This document shows, one piece after another, positions 1-8,877 of a stretch of 64,000 nt of DNA. This stretch comes from Pseudomonas alkylphenolica (lineage in GTDB: Bacteria; Pseudomonadota; Gammaproteobacteria; Pseudomonadales; Pseudomonadaceae). Positions within the stretch are counted from its first letter, which is position 1; each line of letters begins with the position of its first letter. Below the pieces are notes generated by a model. That model did not search any database. It was given only the letters and a program-made list of their open reading frames with translations, and was not told the DNA's origin. The stretch covers positions 102,421 to 166,420 of the forward strand of contig NZ_JADUCM010000010.1 in the NCBI RefSeq assembly GCF_016009175.1. Direction: 5' to 3'. The position numbers were made by a program, and so were the translations under genes.

Positions 1-109
1 ACGATGTTCGCCTCGGGCGCTTCCCACCCAGATGTTATTGATCTTGTAGAAGCAGTCTGGATGCTCATTTCAGGTCACTTGCAGTAATGCATTGCCTGCG
101 TTCTGAGAC

Positions 110-123
110 AGCGCTACCTTAGT
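110..123 (-). promoter_or_regulatory. GntR operator (putative)
   Basis: Read on the minus strand this is ACTAAGGTAGCGCT, an exact match to the operator AC-N-AAG-N-TAGCGCT that I recall being published for P. aeruginosa GntR. It lies 41 bp before the gntR-like start codon, between that gene and the window edge, so it fits autorepression relieved by gluconate or 6-phosphogluconate. The match is seen directly; the function is inferred from the published consensus. Confidence 0.7.
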
Positions 124-164
124 GCCCGTTCCCTATTCTTTGCAAGTCGAAAATAAAATTCCCC

Positions 165-1184
165 ATGACCCGCATCGGCTCCCGTACTACCGGTCGTCCC
201 ACCCTGGCTGAAGTCGCCAGGCTTTCCGGGGTTTCCCCGATCACCGCCTCCCGAGCCCTGCGCGGGATCAGCACGGTTGCCCCGGAGCTGGTAGAGAAGG
301 TCAAGCTGGCTGCAGCCACCCTTGGCTACGTTGCCAACCCGGCCGCCCGGGCACTGGCGTCGGCGCAGAGTGAGTCGATCGTGGTGTTGATTCCGTCGCT
401 GTCGAACCAGCTGTTCATCGAAACCCTGGAGGCCGTGCACGAAGTCATGCGTCCTCGCGGGCTTGAAGTGCTGATCGGTAACTATCACTACGATATTGCC
501 GAAGAAGAGAACCTGATCCGCAACTATCTGGCCTATCAGCCGCGTGGCATTTTGCTCACCGGCTTTGACCGCAGTGATGCGGCCAAGCAGATGCTCACGG
601 CCAGCGGTGTGCCCTGCGTACACATGATGGAACTGGGCGATGCCGAACAAGGCATGTCGGTGGGCTTTTCCCAGCAGCAAGCGGGTGAGGCGGCTGCCCG
701 GCATCTGCTGGAGCGCGGTTGCCAGCGTCCGGGCTTCATTGCCGCGCAGCTCGACCCACGGGTGATGCAGCGTGCCGAAGGGTTTCGCCAGGCGCTGATG
801 ACTGCCGGTCGTTATGCCCATGAGCTGGAGTTGTTGTCGCCGCAGCCCTCGTCGATTGGCCTGGGGGGTGAATTGTTCGGCCAGCTGCTGGGCCAGCATC
901 CGGACGTCGACGGCATCTTCTTTTGCAACGACGACCTGGCCCAGGGCGCCACGCTCGAGGCCTTGCGCCTCGGGATCAAGGTGCCGCAACAGGTCGCCAT
1001 GGTCGGTTTTAACGACTTGCCGGCCTCAGCGCACATGGTGCCGAGGTTAACCTCGATCCGCACCCCGCGTGCGGCCATTGGCCGCTGCGCTGCACAGGCT
1101 TTATTGGGCATGCTCGATGGCAAACGTGCCATGGTGACCAACCAGGACCTGGGCTTTGAACTGGTGGTGCGAGAAAGCAGCTAA
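165..1184 (+). CDS. gntR: LacI-family repressor, GntR-type (gluconate regulator)
   Basis: A 339-residue LacI/GalR-family repressor. The N-terminus has the helix-turn-helix (TLAEVARLSGVSPITASRAL, about residues 14-33) and hinge helix (NPAARALASA). The rest is a periplasmic-binding-protein-like effector domain, including the conserved FFCNDDLAQGA and VGFNDLPAS segments. Length and sequence style fit Pseudomonas GntR, which represses gluconate uptake genes and itself and is released by gluconate or 6-phosphogluconate. The assignment is strengthened by the exact GntR operator match 41 bp upstream. No gntP or gntK is visible, but the window starts just left of the gene. PtxS is the main alternative, being the other gluconate-type LacI regulator of Pseudomonas. 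The ATG has no strong Shine-Dalgarno sequence before it. Confidence 0.82.
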   Translation: MTRIGSRTTGRPTLAEVARLSGVSPITASRALRGISTVAPELVEKVKLAAATLGYVANPAARALASAQSESIVVLIPSLSNQLFIETLEAVHEVMRPRGLEVLIGNYHYDIAEEENLIRNYLAYQPRGILLTGFDRSDAAKQMLTASGVPCVHMMELGDAEQGMSVGFSQQQAGEAAARHLLERGCQRPGFIAAQLDPRVMQRAEGFRQALMTAGRYAHELELLSPQPSSIGLGGELFGQLLGQHPDVDGIFFCNDDLAQGATLEALRLGIKVPQQVAMVGFNDLPASAHMVPRLTSIRTPRAAIGRCAAQALLGMLDGKRAMVTNQDLGFELVVRESS

Positions 1185-1283
1185 GCCCGCGAAAAGTCAA
1201 GCGATAGGCGGTGATGTCAGACTGCTTGCACGCTGCCAACGCCCATCTATGCTCAGCAAATCCTGAACACAGAGGGCGGTACG

Positions 1284-2603
1284 ATGTTTGACTTTCATCG
1301 CAAGTCCGATTTGGTAGCTATCGAGCAGTGCAACCGTGTTCTGGCCGGCATCAATGCCAAAATGGCCGCGATCAGCCGTTCCATGGCCATGATCGAGTTC
1401 AGTCCGGACGGCATCATTCTTGATGCCAATGAAAACTTCTGTAAGGCCATGGGCTACAGCATTGAAGCGATTCGTGGCAAGCACCATCGCATGTTCTGCG
1501 ATCAGGAGTATGCCAACAGCGACGAGTACCGGCGTCTATGGCGCGACCTGGCGCGGGGCGAGCCGCAAAGCGGTACCTTTTCCCGGGTGAACCAGCAAGG
1601 CCGGGAAATCTGGCTTGAAGCCAGTTACATGCCGGTGTTCGGCCCCCAGCAGCAAGTGACCAGCGTGATCAAAGTGGCCTCGGACATTACCGAACGGGTA
1701 CAGCAGGCGCACGAAAGCGCTAGCCAGATCAACGCCATCAGCCGCTCTATGGCGATGATCGAGTTCACCCCGGAGGGGAAGGTGATCAAGGCCAACCAGA
1801 ACTTTCTCGACACCATGCGCTACCGCCATGAAGAGATTGTCGGCCAGCATCACAGCCTGTTCTGCCACAGGAGTGAAAGCGAGTCTGCAGCGTACAAGGC
1901 GTTCTGGGCGTCGCTCAACCGTGGCGAATACCACTCGCACCGGTTCGAACGGGTGAACAAACTGGGGCAGATGGTTTACCTGGAAGCGTCCTATAACCCG
2001 ATTTTTGACACCAAGGGGCGCCTGTACAAGGTGGTCAAGTTCGCCAGCGACATCACCTCACAAGTCAGCACCCAGCAGACGGCCGCCGAGGCCGCGCATG
2101 CCACCTCGGTGCAAAACGATGCCTGCGCACGCAAAGGCTCCCAGGTGGTGCAGCAGACTGTGCAGGTGATCGAGGAGATTTCCCTGAACCTCAACGCTGC
2201 AGCGCGCAGCATCGATGCGGTAAGCAAGCAGTCTGAGCTGATCGGGCAGATCGTTCAGACCATCCGCGGCATTGCTGATCAGACTAATTTGCTGGCCCTG
2301 AACGCTGCCATCGAGGCGGCGCGAGCCGGTGAGCATGGACGCGGCTTCGCGGTGGTGGCCGACGAGGTACGCACCCTGGCAGCCCGAACCAGCAAGGCCA
2401 CCCTGGAAATTGTCGAGGTGGTACGGCAGAACCATGACCTGTCGCTGACGGCAGTGGCCAGCATGCAGTCAAGCCTGAGCCGCACCGGTATCGGCGTGGA
2501 GCTGGCCAACGAAGCCGGCGAGGTGATCATGGAGATCCAGCAGGGTTCGCAGCACGTGGTCGATGCAATCAGCCAGATCAACTCGACCCTGCAATTGCAT
2601 TAA
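1284..2603 (+). CDS. bdlA: Soluble chemoreceptor with two PAS domains, BdlA-like
   Basis: A 439-residue methyl-accepting chemotaxis-type protein with no signal peptide or membrane helix. Two tandem PAS domains occupy about residues 25-140 and 150-265; each begins with the repeated unit [10 protein letters not shown] and ends in a PAC-like KVASDIT or KFASDIT. The C-terminal signalling domain contains the MCP hairpin ([20 protein letters not shown], then [13 protein letters not shown]). The layout and length match BdlA, the P. aeruginosa protein that links redox or nutrient cues and c-di-GMP to biofilm dispersal, and also Aer-like soluble receptors. The receptor core is shorter than in membrane chemoreceptors, as in BdlA. 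It sits alone, convergent with the hybrid kinase gene, leaving only 7 bp between the two stops. Confidence 0.8.
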   Translation: MFDFHRKSDLVAIEQCNRVLAGINAKMAAISRSMAMIEFSPDGIILDANENFCKAMGYSIEAIRGKHHRMFCDQEYANSDEYRRLWRDLARGEPQSGTFSRVNQQGREIWLEASYMPVFGPQQQVTSVIKVASDITERVQQAHESASQINAISRSMAMIEFTPEGKVIKANQNFLDTMRYRHEEIVGQHHSLFCHRSESESAAYKAFWASLNRGEYHSHRFERVNKLGQMVYLEASYNPIFDTKGRLYKVVKFASDITSQVSTQQTAAEAAHATSVQNDACARKGSQVVQQTVQVIEEISLNLNAAARSIDAVSKQSELIGQIVQTIRGIADQTNLLALNAAIEAARAGEHGRGFAVVADEVRTLAARTSKATLEIVEVVRQNHDLSLTAVASMQSSLSRTGIGVELANEAGEVIMEIQQGSQHVVDAISQINSTLQLH

Positions 2604-2610
2604 GCCGCTG

Positions 2611-5600
2611 TCAGGGGGCAGCCGTGGCATGGGCCAGTTGCCGTAGCAATGCCAGCAGGCTGTCTTCCAATGCGTTCAGCAAGGTCATGAGCTGGTCAGT
2701 CGAGGCATCGCCTAGGCTGGCCTGCTCCAGTGCCTCGCAATGACGTACCACGCCCCGTGCCTTGAGCATTTTCGCGCCGCCCTTGATGCGGTGGGCGAGG
2801 GCGCGCAGCTGTTCGCGCGCAGGTGCAAGGCCAAGCCTGCGCAACGCATCGAGATCTTCCTGGGTGCTGTTTGACAGCTCTCGGATCAGCCGGTTGGTCA
2901 GGTTGGGGTCGCCCAGCGTCAGGTAGTGCAGGCTGTTGATGTCGAAGTCACTGGTGCTCGCGTCTGTTTCAACGCTCGGCGTCGGAACATTTGTCTCCAT
3001 TGTGTGCAGGTGACGACGTAGCTCCGCCAGCCCGATGGGCTTGAACAGGCAGTCGTTCATGCCGCTGGCCAGGCAGCGCTCACGCTCTTGAGCCTGTGCG
3101 TTGGCCGTCAAACCGAGAATCAGGCAGGCCGGTCGCTGTAGCTCAGGTTCCAGCAGGCGGATCTGACGTGTCAGTTGATGACCATCCAGGCCTGGCATAT
3201 GGCAATCGGTAATCACCACATCGAACGGTTGTTGCTGCCACAGCAGCAGGGCCTGTTGACCATCGCTGGCCTGCTGGACCTGGTGGCCGAGTACGCTTAG
3301 CTGGCGTTCGAGCAGCATCAGGTTGGCGGGATAGTCGTCCACCACCAGTATCGACAGGATGGGCATGGGGCTGCCTACGGGCACAGGCGAGGTGCCGATA
3401 ACAGGCGTGGGCTTGGCCAGAGGCAAGGCCAGTCGCACTTGCAATTGCGTGCCCTGGTTAAGCGTGCTTTGCAATGTCAGGGTGCCGCCCATCAACTCGG
3501 TGAGGTTGCGGCTGATCACCAGGCCCAGGCCGGTGCCCACTCGCTCGGTGTTAGTGCCGACCTGGGTAAAGTGGTGAAACAACTGTTGTTGGTCTTCGGC
3601 ACTGATACCGATGCCGGTGTCTTCGACAGTCAGTTGCACTTCTATTTGTTGCGCCTTTGCTTCATCCAGCCTGAGCCGGACAATTACCTGGCCTTGCTCG
3701 GTAAATTTGATCGCGTTGCTGATCAGGTTGGAGAGGATCTGCTTCAGGCGAAGCGGGTCAACGGCGACCAGGCACTCAATCGGCTGCAGGTCGGTAGCCA
3801 GCTTCAGGCCTTTGAGCCGGGCATTGCCCTCGAATACCCGAACAGTGGCTGCAACCAGGGCGTTGAGGTTGGTCGGCTGGGGTTCCAGGTGCATGTGCCC
3901 GGACTCGATTCGCGCGATGTCGAGAATATCGCCGATCAGGGCCAGCAGGCCGTTGGCCGATTCGAAGGCCACTTGCAGCGAGGCGCGGTCGGCGCGTCCT
4001 TGTTCGGCATCCTTGATGGCCAGTTCGAGCAGACCGATGACCGCATTCATCGGCGTGCGGATTTCATGGCTCATGGTCGCCAAAAAGGTGCTTTTCGCCC
4101 GGCTGGCGTCTTCTGCCTGCTCTTTTGCCAGGCGCAGTTCTTCAAGCAAGTGCTTGCTGAAGCCGAGTTCCGTTTGCAACGCCTGTTCGGCTTCGCTGCG
4201 CTGCCTGATCAACTTGCGCAAGTAGCGGTTCCAGGCAATCACGACGGCGATCAATACCCCGGCGCCGAGGATGATCTGCAGGATCAGGTCGCGGTAGTTG
4301 TACCAGAGGCTGTCACTGACCAGCGCGTTGGTGCGCCAGCGACCGGTCAGCTCGGTCATTTCTTCTGGCGGGATACTGAGCAGGGCCTTGTCGAGAATGG
4401 TGTGCAGCAGTGTGGCGTCACGGGCGACGGCAAACGCGGCCAGGCCAGGCTGATCGCCAAAGTTGGAGACTATCCGCAAGCGGTCCTTGAACATCCGGTT
4501 CACAAAGTAAGCGGCATTGATCTGCGAACTCAACGCCACATCGGCGTTGCCCTGGGCGACTTGCTCCATCAGGGCCAGGGGATTGTCCACCTCGATCAGC
4601 GTGGTTTTCGGGAAACGTTGGCGCAGCTCGGCGACCACCGGAATGTTGCGGATCAAGGCCAGGCGCTTGCCGTCGAGCTGGTCGGGGCCTTGCAACGCCT
4701 GGTTATCTGCACGGGTGACCAGCACGCGCGGACTGACCAGATAGGGGCGGGTAAAGCGCAATGTTGCTTCGCGTATCTGACTCGGCGACAACAGGCCTGC
4801 GATATCTATCCGGCCTTGTTCAATCTCTTTGATCATGTCGGCGATCGAGTCGACCACCTGGATGTCAAATTTCAGGCCCGTGCGCAGGCTGATCTGCTCG
4901 AGCACATCAGCGGTGATGCCGCGAAACTGGTGGTTGTCGTCATAAAAGCTGATCGGGGCAAAGTATTTGTTGATCGCCACCCGAACATGGGGATGTTGCT
5001 TGATCCAGGTACGTTCGGCAGCCGTCAGGCTCAAGGTGCCGCGGTTGAGCAGCACCCGCGTACTGCCACTGGTCCAGCGCCTGAGGATGTTCAGGCGATC
5101 ATTGTCACCGATGCGATCCAGGGCCTGATCAACCAGGCGCAGCAAGGTAGGATCGTTGCGCGACACGGCAAACCCGAACGTCCCACGCAGATTCTTGATG
5201 AACTGGTTGATCTGCACGCTGCCCAGGTAGACGCGGGTAATCAGGTAGTCGCTGCTGACTGCATCGCCAAGAAACGCATCGGCTTGCCCCAGCGATACCG
5301 CAGACAGACCAGCCAGGTTGGAGCTATAGAGTTGCAGGTTGGCCTGCGGATACAGCGCGGTGACAACAGACGTGGGCAGGTAATGGTCGACCATGGCCAG
5401 CCGCTTGCCTTCGAGTTTGTCGTTGAGCGCGAGGGTTTTACCTGAGCCGATGACAATCACGGGTTGATCGTCGGCGTAAGGGTGGCTGAGTACCAGATGT
5501 GCGTCATCCGCTTCGAAGGCATTGGAGCTGCCGAGCAAGTCGATCTTGCCGTCATGCAGTGCGGCAAGGGCCTGAGAGCGGTCGGCAAAGCGCCGGACCT

Positions 5601-5895
5601 CGACAGGAATGCCCAGGAGTTCACTGATCAGTCCGGCATAGTCGGCGGTCAGGCCTTCATAGTCATGACTGCTGGCGTTGATATCGAAAGGCGGGTAGTC
5701 CGGAACGCTGGTGCCCAGCAACAAGAATTGCTTGCGCTTGAGCCAGGCGGCGTCGTCTTTGGACAAGGGCAATGCGGTACTGCTGCTCATGGAACGTGCC
5801 AGCAACTGACGGGGTTCGCCGACGTCAACGGCGAGGGCATTGAATGACAGCAGTGCCAGCAGGCAGGCAGATACAAAGGTCCTGGTCGTTGTCAT
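2611..5895 (-). CDS. Hybrid sensor kinase, BvgS/EvgS/RocS1-like
   Basis: A 1094-residue unorthodox sensor kinase. In order: signal peptide (residues 1-22), two tandem family-3 solute-binding (Venus flytrap) domains (about 50-275 and 300-520), one membrane helix near 535-555, a HisKA domain with phospho-acceptor His610 (SHEIRTP), an HATPase domain (SNAIKFT, DTGIGIS, GTGLGL), a receiver domain with Asp897 (TDCHMPG) and a C-terminal Hpt domain with His1035 (AHRIKGG). All phosphorelay residues are present. Unlike BvgS there is no obvious PAS domain between membrane and kinase, only a short helical linker. It lies 7 bp after the response-regulator gene and is surely co-transcribed with it. The ligand is unknown; BvgS and RocS relatives control adhesins and virulence. 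Confidence 0.9.
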   Translation of the reverse strand: MTTTRTFVSACLLALLSFNALAVDVGEPRQLLARSMSSSTALPLSKDDAAWLKRKQFLLLGTSVPDYPPFDINASSHDYEGLTADYAGLISELLGIPVEVRRFADRSQALAALHDGKIDLLGSSNAFEADDAHLVLSHPYADDQPVIVIGSGKTLALNDKLEGKRLAMVDHYLPTSVVTALYPQANLQLYSSNLAGLSAVSLGQADAFLGDAVSSDYLITRVYLGSVQINQFIKNLRGTFGFAVSRNDPTLLRLVDQALDRIGDNDRLNILRRWTSGSTRVLLNRGTLSLTAAERTWIKQHPHVRVAINKYFAPISFYDDNHQFRGITADVLEQISLRTGLKFDIQVVDSIADMIKEIEQGRIDIAGLLSPSQIREATLRFTRPYLVSPRVLVTRADNQALQGPDQLDGKRLALIRNIPVVAELRQRFPKTTLIEVDNPLALMEQVAQGNADVALSSQINAAYFVNRMFKDRLRIVSNFGDQPGLAAFAVARDATLLHTILDKALLSIPPEEMTELTGRWRTNALVSDSLWYNYRDLILQIILGAGVLIAVVIAWNRYLRKLIRQRSEAEQALQTELGFSKHLLEELRLAKEQAEDASRAKSTFLATMSHEIRTPMNAVIGLLELAIKDAEQGRADRASLQVAFESANGLLALIGDILDIARIESGHMHLEPQPTNLNALVAATVRVFEGNARLKGLKLATDLQPIECLVAVDPLRLKQILSNLISNAIKFTEQGQVIVRLRLDEAKAQQIEVQLTVEDTGIGISAEDQQQLFHHFTQVGTNTERVGTGLGLVISRNLTELMGGTLTLQSTLNQGTQLQVRLALPLAKPTPVIGTSPVPVGSPMPILSILVVDDYPANLMLLERQLSVLGHQVQQASDGQQALLLWQQQPFDVVITDCHMPGLDGHQLTRQIRLLEPELQRPACLILGLTANAQAQERERCLASGMNDCLFKPIGLAELRRHLHTMETNVPTPSVETDASTSDFDINSLHYLTLGDPNLTNRLIRELSNSTQEDLDALRRLGLAPAREQLRALAHRIKGGAKMLKARGVVRHCEALEQASLGDASTDQLMTLLNALEDSLLALLRQLAHATAAP

Positions 5896-5902
5896 GGCCG
5901 AC

Positions 5903-6520
5903 TCAGGACAGGTGGCGCTTGGACAGCTCGAACAGCTCGACCAGAGACTTCAACTCAAGCTTCTCAAGGATTCGGGTTTTGTAAGTGCTGACGGTTTTCG
6001 CGCTCAGGTGCATATGCTCGGCAATGGCATTGTTCGAACGCCCTTCGGTCAATAGACGCAGCACTGCCAACTCCTGATCAGACAGTTTGCTCAGGCGCTG
6101 TTGTTCGGTTAATGCCGGGCCTTTTTGCGTGGACAGGTCGGGGAAGGTTGAATAGCCCCTGACCATTGCCTTGAGCGCAGACAGCAGCACCTCAAGGTCT
6201 TCGTCCTTGTGCACGAAGGCACTGGCACCGGCTTCGATGCAGCGACGGGCAATCAGGTCAGCCGGTTGACCGGTGAGCACCATGATGCGTGGCACAGGTT
6301 CAAGCCCATGCAGGCGTTTGATCACATTCAAGCCGTCGATGCCAGGCAAGCCGATGTCGAGAATCACTACGTCAGGCTTGAGATCGCGGGCCATTTGCGT
6401 TGCGCTGGAGCCGTCAGTGGCCTCACCGACTACGGTGAAATGCTGGCTTTCGCGGTGCAGCAACGTGCGTAAGGCAAGGCGGGTGGTGGGGTGGTCGTCG
6501 ACGATCAAAACAGTGGTCAA
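5903..6520 (-). CDS. NarL/FixJ (LuxR-type) response regulator, BvgA/EvgA-like
   Basis: A 205-residue response regulator. The N-terminal receiver has the acidic pocket (DDH at 8-10), phospho-Asp55 (VVILDIGLPG) and the conserved Lys (HKDE). The C-terminal LuxR-type helix-turn-helix includes LSDQELAVLRLLTEGRSNNA and SAKTVSTYKTRILEKL. It is the first gene of a two-gene operon with the BvgS-like kinase and is almost certainly its phosphorelay partner. The start is the rare codon TTG at 6520, supported by AAGGAG seven bases upstream; no in-frame ATG fits. A TATACT -10-like box lies on the minus strand near 6639-6644, without a convincing -35. Targets cannot be told from the sequence. Confidence 0.9.
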   Translation of the reverse strand: MTTVLIVDDHPTTRLALRTLLHRESQHFTVVGEATDGSSATQMARDLKPDVVILDIGLPGIDGLNVIKRLHGLEPVPRIMVLTGQPADLIARRCIEAGASAFVHKDEDLEVLLSALKAMVRGYSTFPDLSTQKGPALTEQQRLSKLSDQELAVLRLLTEGRSNNAIAEHMHLSAKTVSTYKTRILEKLELKSLVELFELSKRHLS

Positions 6521-6794
6521 TGCGCAACTCCTTGTCGAGTTTGTGGGCGATTTCCCGAATCATTCAGGAGGGCGGATCGGGCAGAGGCCAGAGCGGCGCC
6601 AACGATACGTCGAATCAGGGAGCTTGAGTACGGGGAGTATAGTCTTGTTGGAAAATGCCGGCATCTCTTGAGGAAATTCCTACAAGTGATGTGACAAAAA
6701 CTGTCAGTCAGTGCGTGGAGGTCAGCACTCTACGGGCTGTATGGCCCCTCAGTAGAGCGCTTGAGCTCTGTAGGTTGCATTTCATGCCGGGGGT
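6521..6794. other. Non-coding gap upstream of the response-regulator gene
   Basis: With the terminator and the 3' flank of the curlin gene, this makes a 402-bp stretch without a gene. It should hold the minus-strand promoter of the two-component operon: an extended AT-rich patch with TATACT in minus-strand reading lies about 120 bp before the TTG start. A loose inverted repeat (CTCTAC...GTAGAG, near 6730-6758) is also present. I see no ORF with a ribosome-binding site and no RNA gene I recognise. Confidence 0.5.
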
Positions 6795-6833
6795 AAAAAA
6801 AGGCCGTAACCACCCCCATCGGTAGTTACGGCC
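6795..6833 (-). terminator. Rho-independent terminator of the curlin operon
   Basis: On the minus strand a 13-bp stem (GGCCGTAACTACC pairing with GGTGGTTACGGCC, one mismatch) is followed directly by seven T residues. It sits 90 bp beyond the csgA-like stop codon, so it ends the minus-strand operon that starts at 12494. Confidence 0.85.
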
Positions 6834-6922
6834 AAAGCGGGGAGAGGAACACGTTCGTCAGCTTTGGCTGACTCGGCTGTGGGAAAGGCCGCTACCCCTC
6901 CCGCAACCGTTAAACAACAACC

Positions 6923-8368
6923 TTACTGCTGCAGTACGGTGGCCTTGTTGCCCGTACCAAACTGATCGACCGTTGCGGTCATGCTTGCACCGCTCTGGTC
7001 GACGGTGGCCTGGTTGAAGGACCCGCCCTGGGTGACATAGGCGACATTGACACCGTCGGTTTGCTTGATGATGGCGCTGTTGTTGTCGCCATACAGCTGC
7101 CAGGTGGAGCTCTGGTTACCGTTACCCGACTGATCGAGCTTGATGCTGTTGCTCTCGCCGACGCTGGAACCGGTGGCGTAGTTGTTGCTACCACGCTGAT
7201 CGGCAATCAGCAGGTTGTCGGTACCGTTTTGCTCAAAGTACAGCTCGTTGTTGGTATCGGCCTGGGTCAGTTCGGCGGTGTTGGTGGTACCGGACTGACT
7301 CAAACGCGCAATCTGGCCGACATCTTTCTGGGTCAGGTTGGCGCTGTTGCCGCTGCCGTTCTGGTCGATCTGCGCACGTTGCCCGCTGCCAAACTGGCCA
7401 CCCGGCTTGTCACCTTTCCAGTTGCTCGCCAGCACCTTGTTACCGTCACCGGAAGAGGTGACTTCAAGCACATGGTTGTCGCCGTTCTGATAAGTGAAGC
7501 TGATGTTGCCACTACCGGACTGGGTCAGAGTGGTCTGCGACTGCAGCGACTCGAACTGGTCGGCGTAGATGGCGTTCAGGTCACCCACCTGAACAATGCT
7601 GGCGTAGTTGTTTTCACCAAAGCTCTGGTCAATGACACCTTCGTTGGTCTGGCCGTTCTGGTTGGCTGTTGCCTCGCTGGCCTTCTGGGTGTCCTGCCAG
7701 ATTTCAATGGAGTTGGACTTGCCGTTCTGGTCAACCGTGGCAGTGCCACCCTGGCCTTCGCGCTGATCGGCATAGGCCCAGTTGCTTTCACCGGCCTGAT
7801 AGATGCCGATCTGGCCGTTGGAGTGGTTGATGTGTTCGGCGGCGCTGTAGTTGTCGGTACCGCTTTGGGTCGATTGCGCGTTGTTGCCACCGCCACTGAA
7901 CAACTGCTCCACGAAGGCACGGTTGTCGTTACCGTACTGTTCGGTGACACCCTGGCTGCCGTTCTGGCTGTCTTGATAGACAAACGAGAAGTTGCCGATG
8001 CCTTCCTGGGTTTGCTGGGCGGTGTTTTCGGTACCCAGCGACTGGCTGGCGTGGGTGTTGTTCAGCGAGCCTTGTTGTTGCTGGTTGATCTGGCTGCCGA
8101 ACTCGTACAGTTGCTCGGCGTAGCCGGCGTTATAGTCACCGGTGGCATGCTGCAAGATGGCACTGTTGCCGCCTTCCTGCAGGGACGCGTGGTTATTGCC
8201 TTCGCCGTTCTGGGTCTGGGTGACGGTGCTTTGCGGCGCCGCTTTCTGTTTGACCTCGGCGATGTTCTCTTTGCCGTCCTGACTCTGGGTGGACTGGCTG
8301 TTGTCTGCCATTACCTGGCCGGCCAGGGCCAGGACAATGGCGGCGCTTAAGGGGGCGAGCTTGTTCAT
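6923..8368 (-). CDS. csgA: Long curlin-repeat (CsgA-like) amyloid fibre subunit
   Basis: A 481-residue secreted protein: signal peptide (residues 1-21, cleaved after VMA) followed by roughly twenty degenerate curlin repeats of about 22-24 residues built on Q-x-G-x-x-N-x-A, e.g. SQSGTTNTAELTQADTNNEL and DQSGNGNQSSTWQLYGDNNS. It is very rich in Asn, Gln, Gly and Ser, has no Cys and has few charges. Curlins are exported by CsgG and polymerise into surface amyloid fibres of biofilms. E. coli CsgA has 151 residues and five repeats, so this subunit is about three times as long. It is last in a four-gene operon, 17 bp after the csgB-like gene, with an excellent GGAGG before the ATG. None of csgC, csgE, csgF or csgG lies in the window. 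Confidence 0.88.
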   Translation of the reverse strand: MNKLAPLSAAIVLALAGQVMADNSQSTQSQDGKENIAEVKQKAAPQSTVTQTQNGEGNNHASLQEGGNSAILQHATGDYNAGYAEQLYEFGSQINQQQQGSLNNTHASQSLGTENTAQQTQEGIGNFSFVYQDSQNGSQGVTEQYGNDNRAFVEQLFSGGGNNAQSTQSGTDNYSAAEHINHSNGQIGIYQAGESNWAYADQREGQGGTATVDQNGKSNSIEIWQDTQKASEATANQNGQTNEGVIDQSFGENNYASIVQVGDLNAIYADQFESLQSQTTLTQSGSGNISFTYQNGDNHVLEVTSSGDGNKVLASNWKGDKPGGQFGSGQRAQIDQNGSGNSANLTQKDVGQIARLSQSGTTNTAELTQADTNNELYFEQNGTDNLLIADQRGSNNYATGSSVGESNSIKLDQSGNGNQSSTWQLYGDNNSAIIKQTDGVNVAYVTQGGSFNQATVDQSGASMTATVDQFGTGNKATVLQQ

Positions 8369-8385
8369 GGTGGAGCCTCCAGGGT

Positions 8386-8859
8386 TTAGCGGTATTGGTT
8401 GACTTGCACGCGCTGCCCGTTACCGGCCTGGGTCACGGAACTTTGTAGTCCCGAGCCGGCCTGGACGATGCTGGCGCTGTTGCTGTTTCCGTACTGCTCG
8501 ATTTGTGCGCGGTTGTTGCTGCCGCTTTGAGCGATCGATGCGCTGTTGCCGTAGCCTTGCTGGTTGATGGTGGCCATCAGGTCACTGCCTTGCTGCAGGA
8601 TGTACGCCTCCTGAGCACCGCCTGATTGCACGATGCGCCCCAGCAGGGCCTGGCCGTCCTGGCCGATGGCGGCGCGATTGGAGTCACCGTTCTGTGCGAT
8701 CTGCGCCTGTTGTCCGGCACCGGCCGGCAGCGGCAGCATCGACAGTGGTTCCCCCAGGTCGCCGCCGGGGCCAAGGTCGGCGTTGTCCATCAGGTCGTCG
8801 GCCAGGGCGGCCTGACCGATCAGGGTCAGGCACATCAGCAAGGTGGTCAGGCGCGCCAT
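8386..8859 (-). CDS. csgB: CsgB-like curlin nucleator/minor subunit
   Basis: A 157-residue exported protein: signal peptide (residues 1-20), an acidic linker (DDLMDNADLGPGGDLGEP), then about five curlin repeats from residue 50 to the end (AQIAQNGDSNRAAIGQDG; ASIAQSGSNNRAQIEQYGNS). Size and gene order before the csgA-like gene fit CsgB, the membrane-bound nucleator that templates CsgA polymerisation. The C-terminus ends on a repeat (VQVNQYR), with a basic tail residue as in CsgB. GGGAG precedes the ATG. It lies 18 bp after the Ig-repeat protein gene and so is in the same transcript. Which of the two curlins nucleates is inferred from size and order only. Confidence 0.82.
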   Translation of the reverse strand: MARLTTLLMCLTLIGQAALADDLMDNADLGPGGDLGEPLSMLPLPAGAGQQAQIAQNGDSNRAAIGQDGQALLGRIVQSGGAQEAYILQQGSDLMATINQQGYGNSASIAQSGSNNRAQIEQYGNSNSASIVQAGSGLQSSVTQAGNGQRVQVNQYR

Positions 8860-8877
8860 GGTCAGGTCTCCCGAGGT

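Noticed and set aside
1196..1283. FliA-type flagellar promoter before the BdlA-like gene
   Set aside because: TCAAG is present but the second box matches the consensus at only about half of its positions.
3439..5445. A 668-codon plus-strand frame within the hybrid kinase gene
   Set aside because: The minus strand shows a complete kinase with all phosphorelay motifs. The plus-strand product has no recognisable domain.
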